NCBI GenBank assembly: GCA_021397845.1
Contig: JAHSVC010000043.1
Coordinates: forward strand, 620,001-684,000
Length of the DNA: 64,000 nt
Direction of reading: 5' to 3'
From: Areca catechu
Taxonomy: Eukaryota > Streptophyta > Magnoliopsida > Arecales > Arecaceae
In this document: positions 57,756-64,000 of the stretch, one piece after another
Layout of the letters: every line of letters begins with the position of its first letter
How positions within the stretch are numbered: the first letter of the stretch is position 1
Notes under the pieces: model-generated
Databases searched by the model: none
The model's input: only the letters and a program-made list of their open reading frames with translations
What the model was told of the DNA's origin: nothing
Translations under genes and position numbers: made by a program

Positions 57756-59117
57756 TCATAACCTACTCATACCTGTCACTACTGAATTGGATGCGTTGGC
57801 ATCCTGCTGGTGAGCGCGAACACCCGTCCTTGGGTACCTAACTATGTTGTCCTCCTTGTTGAAGTCCGTCACGCGATGCTTGAGGCGCTTGACGCTGTGA
57901 CCCTTGACCAAGACGACATACAGCTGCAGTGTGACCCTCCTTTCCACAATTGAAACATTTTCCTCCTGGCCAGGTGCAGTCTCGCTTAAGGTGCGGTCCA
58001 CCACATCGGTAGCACTGGATATCATCCCTTTGTCTAGTTTTGTCATCTGGTACAGCGGTGTCAAGTTTCCTTGCCTTTGCACTGATATTTCCATTAGATT
58101 GATCTTGAAATTCCCCTGATCTGGATCTTTTCTTTAAAGCTTTATCTCTCTCTGCTTGAGCAGCATCCAGTCCTCTTTCTACTATCAGTGCCTTATTAAC
58201 CACTTCTTTATAGGTGGTAAGTTCGAATACAGACACCAGATGCTGAATCCGACTTCTCAATCCATTTTCAAATTTTCTGGCCCGGATCCCTTCATCCATT
58301 ATCAGTGATGGAGCATATCTCGATAATTCTTCAAACCTTGCTGCATACTGAGAAACAATTAACTACCCTGCTCCAAGCGATCAAATTCCCAAAATTTCTG
58401 TACCCGAACACTTTGAGGAAAATACCTCTCATAGAAAATCCTTCTAAAATCTGCCCAGGTATATGGTACATCAGTTGGTCCTTGCTTTCCAAGCTCTAAT
58501 TCTCACCAAGCAGCTGCCTCATCTTGCAATAAAAAGGTAGCGAAGGTAACCTTCTCCCCTTCTGGACACCGCAAGGCTTGGAAAACTTTTTCAACAGCTT
58601 TCAGCCATCTCTCTGTCTCCATGGGATCAAAAGTCCCCTTGAATACCAGCGACGCATACTTCTTGAAATCTATTAGTGTAATTGGCCGTTCTTGAGGAAT
58701 TCTGATTTCTGGCTGTTGTCGTTGTAATAACAACTATTACATAAATTGCTATTGTTGTTGTTGGGCTTCCATAAATCTTAGTATATCAGCTCTTGCAGTA
58801 GCTTGCTGCTGCACTAAAATTTGTAATAGCTGAGGAAGACCTATCTGGTCCCCAGGCTGAACTCCAGATCCACCCGGTGTTCCTGTTTCAGCAGTTCCAG
58901 TCTCCGGGGTGTTATCCAAAGGATTGGGCACTGGTTCATGATGATGCTCTTCATTACCAATGTTGTCCACCAGATTCGGCATTGGGTCCTGTGGACGTTC
59001 CTCATTATCAGATAAGGCTCCAGCATTCTTATGCTGCTCAATAGGATCCCAAGCATTTGCTCCATCCACAAATCTTGTGGGCCTCCTAACACGTCCACGT
59101 CCACTACCACGCGCCAT
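57756..59117 (-). pseudogene. gag: gag of the right gag-only element (better preserved)
   Basis: The N-terminal block is open for 122 residues (MARGSGRGRVRRPTRFVDGA, then a Q-rich end MEAQQQQ) until a TAG at about 58750. The next block has ERPITLIDFKKYASLVFKGT, MEKVF-type capsid helices and LLQDEAAAW, ending at TGA where TGG is expected. Capsid motifs YFPQSVRVQKFWEF and FENGLRSRIQ follow. The C-terminal block (57838-58299) has CYRCGGPHLKRDC, with three instead of four residues before His, and a canonical CFNCGKEGHTAAVC knuckle. A frame change near 57840 precedes the end VVTGMSRL. Only a few changes separate it from an open gag. Confidence 0.8.
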
Positions 59118-59258
59118 GGAAAACCTACACCAATGTTGTTAGTATACAACTAACACTCAGATGGTCAAAACAATCATGACATAATATTTACCCCACATAT
59201 GGATCAACCCACACTCTCTCTTATTGAGCTTATATCCTAAGATCCTAGAACCTGGTTT

Positions 59259-59270
59259 GCTCTGATACCA
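59259..59270 (-). promoter_or_regulatory. Primer binding site of the right copy
   Basis: TGGTATCAGAGC on the minus strand, three bases from the LTR end, identical to the left copy. Confidence 0.9.
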
Positions 59271-59273
59271 TTC

Positions 59274-61461
59274 TGTCACGCCCCGAATCCAATACCGAAT
59301 CGGCTACGCGACCGGCCGCACAACTCTAGGTTTTATCCTAGAGATCATGCAAGGCCTAATTACACCAGAGTCAACATATCAAAGAAAACTAATATCATAT
59401 AATTAATCAGGTAGCATCCATTTATTAAATCAGTCAACTATTGATCTACTGATTTACAACAAGCATCAGTAATCGAAAACTAAACTCTAACTCTAACTAA
59501 CTCAGCATGTATAGGTCTTCGTCTCACGCCCAGCCCAAATCTTGTCACGTGTCCTGAGTCTCTGAAATTTAAAAGGATAGAAAATGAGCTATACAGCCCA
59601 GTAAGGCATCTATATGATCATTCCAAGTAATAATATATTTTCTGAAATAATAAAATCTCAATATGATATGTCAATGCAATCAAATGATTTCAGCCTCATG
59701 TATTACAAACTTTGGTAACATTTTAATTTTCTTGTAATTTCCATTACATAATCTTTATCTTTAGGATCCTGGACTAGCCACGGTCATGTACCAGCCCATG
59801 ACTGGCAACCACAAAGCGACCATGCATACTATGGTCGGTCCTGCTCACGTACAAAGCCCATGGCTCGGCTGTCCCACGTACTATCCGTCGTGGCCGGCTC
59901 CCACGTACAAAGCCCGTGGCTCAGGCTGTATAACCACAGTGCAACCGTAGCATGGCTAGACCAAACACCTTATTTACTTTATTAACACTTGTTAAACATC
60001 TTTTATGACCTCTCGACAACCGGTATCGTGGTCCAACCCACTCGATAACCGATGTCATGGTCCACACATTGTATTAACCGATATCGTGGTCCAACCCACT
60101 CGATATCCAGTTTCATGGTTCAACTTGTTTAGAATCCGGTATCATGGTCCAACCCATCCGGATATCAATTTTCTCTATAACATCATGCATGGAATACCGA
60201 CAACAATAATATTAAAAAAAATACATTATCTATCACAAGAAAACAACTATGCCACATAATATATATCATACATGTAAATGCATATATAAACTCATGCATA
60301 AAGAATAATCGATACAGAATTTCCTTACCTTATCGCCAATCCTAATATATTGGACACTAGTCAGTACCCGAATTTTTGCACGATGCCTCCCTGCTCAGAA
60401 CACTGATTCCCTACATTAATAAATAATTTAATTAAAATCTAAATTCCCGAATTTCATGAATTTCGAGAAAATCCCTGGATTCTCTCTTCTTCCTCCTCTC
60501 TCCTCTTCTCTCTCTTCCTTCTCTCTCCTCTTCTCTCTCTCTTCCTCTCCTCTCTCTTCCTTCCCTCTCCTCTTTCTCTCTCTTCCTTCCCTCTCTTCTC
60601 CTCTCTCTCTCTTCTCTCTCCTCTCTCTCTCTCTCTCTCTTCCTTCTCTCTTATTATTATATATTTATTTATTTATTTATTTTTTTCTTCTTCTGGACCG
60701 AACCAATATATATATATATATATATATTTTATAATATATTTATATATATACACATATATATATATATTATTATTATTTTTTTTTCTTTCCTTTTCTTTCC
60801 TTTCTCCCGAACCCAAAACCCCTTTTTTTTTTTTTTTTTTTTTTTCCATTCTTCCTCTTTTCTTCCGTCTTTTCTTCTTTCTCCCGAACGGCCCCTCCCC
60901 TTGCCTTGCCTGAACCAAACCGGTCCGGCCTTCCCCCCCGGCTACCGGCGACCTAGGAAGAAGGTCTCCGGGAGACGTCTCGGCAGACGGTGGACGGCGG
61001 TGGCGGCGAAGCCACCCGTGGATTCACAGTCCCCAACCGGAAATTAGGTTCGGCCCCCCCCTTTTTTTTCCTTAAAAATACTCATAAAAAAAAAACCCTT
61101 ACCTGACTTCGCCGGACTCCTAGATGCTCGCCGAAGAGGGAGACGTCGCATGGAAGAAGCCGATGAAGCTTGGATCGGTGGTGGTGAGGAATTTAAAGGA
61201 ACCCACCGATGGTTTCACTGCCGTTTGGGGAGCAACCACCGCCGGATCAGAGTTCCACTCCATCCTGGACTCGTCGCGACCAATTCCCGTACTCCTCGCG
61301 ATGTTTTCCCGAGTCTTCCGACGAGATCTACGGCGAGATCCTCTCCCCTGTTCCAGTCTCCCTCGTTCTCCCGTCTCTTTCTTTTTCTTTTTTTTTTTTT
61401 TATTTAGCTGGGTCGAAGTTGGCTGGGCCTGCCGACTTCAGCCCAAAGTCTAAATATTACG
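59274..61461 (-). mobile_element. 5' LTR of the right gag-only element
   Basis: On the minus strand it runs from CGTAATATTTAGAC (61461) to GGGGCGTGACA (59274), about 2188 bp, matching 47927-50110. Differences lie mostly in the GA, TA and A/T runs. Confidence 0.85.
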
Positions 61462-61466
61462 GTCAC

Positions 61467-62780
61467 CATCCAGGCCTCCTTCGCGTCTGTCCCATGGGAA
61501 GCATGCTGGGTTCATGCGGGGCGCCAGGGTGCTGAGCGTGCCGGATCCATGTAGTTGGACCGGTTGGGACTGGCTGGTGCGTTGCTCCATAGTGACACAC
61601 GGGCTGAGGAGAGTGTGCCCAAAGTGGGCAGAGGCATGCTGCGGGCGGAGCCATCTTGGGGCTGGGCTCCGTGTGGGGGGGGGGGGAAACGCCGTGCCAG
61701 ACATGGTTGAGTGGGGCAGAGCCGGCCGTGGTTGGCCTCGCGGGCGAAGCCAAGCCGGTCGAGGTGCCAAACTACACGTTGGGGAGGATACATGGTCGAC
61801 GTGGGCGGTGACGGACATGGCCGACGTGGGTGGTGCCGAACATGGCCGGACGGGACTCCATGCCGGGGAGAGCACCACACCGGACGTGGCTGGAGTGGGC
61901 AGACGGGACCCCACACGCTGGGCGTAGCTGGATTGGCTGGGCACGCTGCCCCTTGCGATGCATGGGCTGAGCTGCCATAGATGGACTCCATGCATGGCCG
62001 AAGTGGGTTGGCTGAGACATCGAATTGGCCACTGCAGGGGCCAGGGCGCCTCACCGAACATGACCGGAGTGGGCGGACGGGACCAGAGCGTGCCTGACTG
62101 CTCCCCAATGGTCGAATTGGGGCGGGCATGGTCGTCCGCTCCTCGACGGAGCACTGCAGCTGGGACACTTGGAAGATGGCCATCACAGGGGCCGAGATGG
62201 GTGGCCATGGAGCTGGCTGGGACCGAGACGAGCGGAGAGCTCTCCATCGAAACACACCCGAGGTGGACGAAGACTCCAGGCGAGCCGGATGGGCTGGGGC
62301 GTCGCTCCCCAGCGATGCACAGGTGTGCTCGAGGTGCTGAGTCGATTGGGGTCGTAGCGGATCGCGGTGCGGGCTGAGATGGGCATGCTACGGGCGGAGC
62401 CGGATCCGTCGGGGTGCGCTGCTTCCCCTGTAACGTCGATGGCCATGCCGGAGTCGTTGAGGCAGGCGTGCCATGACGGACATGTCTAGATGAGCCGGAC
62501 TAGGAGCCGAACTGCGAATAGGTTCTCCTCCTGGGGATGCCGATGCATGGGCCAAGGCCATGTCCCATGCCGGACGGGGCGCCATGCCGGATGTGCGCTC
62601 TACAGGTCACACCTGTGGGTCTAGGTGCAGGCGGTGCTCACAACTGGTTCGCATTCACAAACGGTTCGCTCGGTGCAGGCTGGGCAGCATGGTGCCTAGC
62701 TTGAGCGAAGGCCTGGGTCGAGCCTCCCCTAGAGAAAAGGGGAGGAGCGAAAATAGACCTCCTCATCCTTCAACCGACCA
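61467..62780. other. GC-rich tract, right-arm copy
   Basis: Reverse complement of the tract at 46600-47921. Small indels relative to the left arm (a CT missing in GTCCATCTATGG, single-base changes near 61520) change which frames are open. Confidence 0.7.
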
Positions 62781-64000
62781 TCCCATCATTATATATATAT
62801 TTTAGATAGGAGAACTGGAAATGCCATGCAAAGCAGGTGGCCATGTCAATCAGACAGGGACGATAATGTGTCAGGGCCAAATGAATTTTTCACTGCTATA
62901 ACATCTATCATGTTCCAAATAAAGAACGCAATAGACACCCTATGCTTGCATGGTGAACAGTAAAAGCAGGCAAGATTATAAATCAAAATTACAATAATTT
63001 TAGTTCAATAATTTCTTGATCCTCAAAAATCAATTTAATAAGCATTCAGCCAAATCATTCTTATCAATAATAATATTTGATTCATATAAAACCTTCAAAT
63101 CTAAGCTAAACTAATAAGAAGACCAATTAACATAAATGACCAAGATAACTAGATCTACTAATTGCTCCAAGTAATCTAGCGTTTTCCTCGAAGTGCTGAG
63201 CAATCATAATTCATGATTTAAAAAATAGAAAAAAAGAATAATGAACTATACTAGCTCAGTAAGCAATATAATTAACACATTAAAATAGAATCTAAGTATG
63301 ATGAGCAAATAATAATATAATAATACTGAAAGGAATAAATATCAAATAATATATTTTTCTTCAATTAATTATTTTCATAACTGAATTCAACATCAAGCTA
63401 TGGCCACGTAACCCAGTAGCATGAGTTCTGATATGGATGGGATTTTCTCAAACTAGATGATGATCGCCAACTCTCATCTTGACCAAGGAATGGCCAAGGA
63501 CAAGGATATCAAACTTGACTTTAGATAAGTACCCCTCTTTTCCTTGGGCCATCCGATGGATATTGACCTTTATCCCTCCATCCTTTCGATTGATGTAGAG
63601 AGAACATGTAATGAAGCCTTACTAGCTTATCAATAAATAGTTCTCTAGTGAGAATGGTGCATATAATCCTTAAACCAGAGATTACTATGATACCTTGTGT
63701 ATATAAATTTATGTTTTAGTTCATACCCTAATATGATTCTTTGAAATATGTGTAGGATATTTTAGGCATGATGAAGTATGCATGAAGGTTAAAGTGATCA
63801 ACAATGGATCACTCACTCTTTGTATAATGAAGAAACATCTTATATGATATTTAGGATGATGACTCGGAGTCTCTTATCAAAATAGAATAAAAATTAGAAA
63901 AAGTTTCCGATATTTCATTAATTGAGTCATCTTAAATCAAGATACATATGATTAGGTATTTAGACTTGACATGATTCCATACCTATGATCTTTCTTGGAT
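62781..64000. other. AT-rich outer flank of the right arm
   Basis: Reverse complement of about 45368-46590, including the possible LTR remnant near 63170-63270. No gene is seen. The duplication continues to the last base. Confidence 0.7.

Larger units (their letters stand above)
56049..61461 (-). mobile_element. Gag-only chromovirus, right copy (3' LTR truncated)
   Basis: Minus-strand copy of the left element: 5' LTR (59274-61461), primer site, gag, polypurine tract, and 3' LTR cut after 1250 bp by the inversion breakpoint. It is flanked on its outer side by the same GTGAC (61462-61466 in reverse), and its 5' LTR shows the same CG start as the left copy. It therefore descends from the same insertion rather than from an independent one. 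Confidence 0.85.
56049..64000 (-). repeat. Right arm of the large inverted duplication
   Basis: Reverse complement of 45368-53339, continuing past the window end. It includes the same retroelement, the same GC-rich tract and the same outer flank. The beginning, CATGGTCCAACCC at 56049, cuts the 3' LTR of the retroelement at 1250 bp. Confidence 0.9.

Noticed and set aside
1..64000. tRNA, rRNA or intact cellular protein genes
   Set aside because: None was recognised on either strand; the tRNA-like segment at 8.6 kb belongs to a SINE-type repeat.

Overview
This is nuclear DNA of a flowering plant. It is AT-rich and packed with Ty1/copia and Ty3/gypsy LTR retrotransposons, MITEs, a SINE-like copy and relics of two plant-specific gene families (plant mobile domain, DUF247). 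The repeat style suggests a monocot, and a palm is my best guess from familiarity, but nothing here proves it. I found no intact cellular gene. Every coding stretch I recognise is a transposon or pseudogene relic.

Layout. 0-1.6 kb: 5' LTR and tRNA-Met primer site of a minus-strand retrotransposon cut by the window edge. 2.2-3.2 kb: decayed plant-mobile-domain gene with visible splice sites. 3.2-5.1 kb: very AT-rich DNA with a 275-bp tandem duplication. 5.1-6.3 kb: GC-rich LTR-like island. 7.3-8.9 kb: a hAT MITE with a perfect 8-bp target duplication, a second MITE-like inverted repeat and a tRNA-derived SINE candidate. 9.1-17.2 kb: a decayed Tat-lineage Ty3/gypsy element (5' LTR, gag, protease, RT, RNase H, extra RNase H, integrase, an 89-bp tandem array and a spliced gene-like unit on the opposite strand) with no 3' LTR found.

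17.4-39.9 kb is a nest of insertions. A pair of about 0.8-kb direct repeats, probably the LTRs of a minus-strand element, encloses a minus-strand copia element (19592-36275, target duplication GTAAT). That element is split by a plus-strand copia complex (22955-34760, target duplication TTTAA) that has three LTRs, of which the middle one belongs to a different subfamily. A separate LTR plus primer site (37.1-38.0 kb) and a CACTA transposon end (about 38.5-38.8 kb) lie in the same interval.

40-45.3 kb: a DUF247 gene fragment, a Tat-like LTR with a minisatellite, and a 730-bp Harbinger/Tourist-like MITE. 45.4-64 kb: a large inverted duplication with arms of about 8 kb around a 2.7-kb spacer. Each arm carries flanking DNA with a GC-rich tract and a gag-only chromovirus (Tekay/Del type) with 2.1-kb LTRs. 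Both arms share the same insertion site and the same altered LTR terminus, so a single insertion was duplicated in inverted orientation afterwards. The right arm runs off the end of the window.

The genes do not form a working pathway. The window records insertion, nesting, recombination and inversion of retroelements. The most unusual items are the palindrome, the pol-less gag-only element inside it, the antisense intron-containing unit of the Tat element, and the three-LTR copia chimera. Everything was read by eye, so identity figures are approximate.
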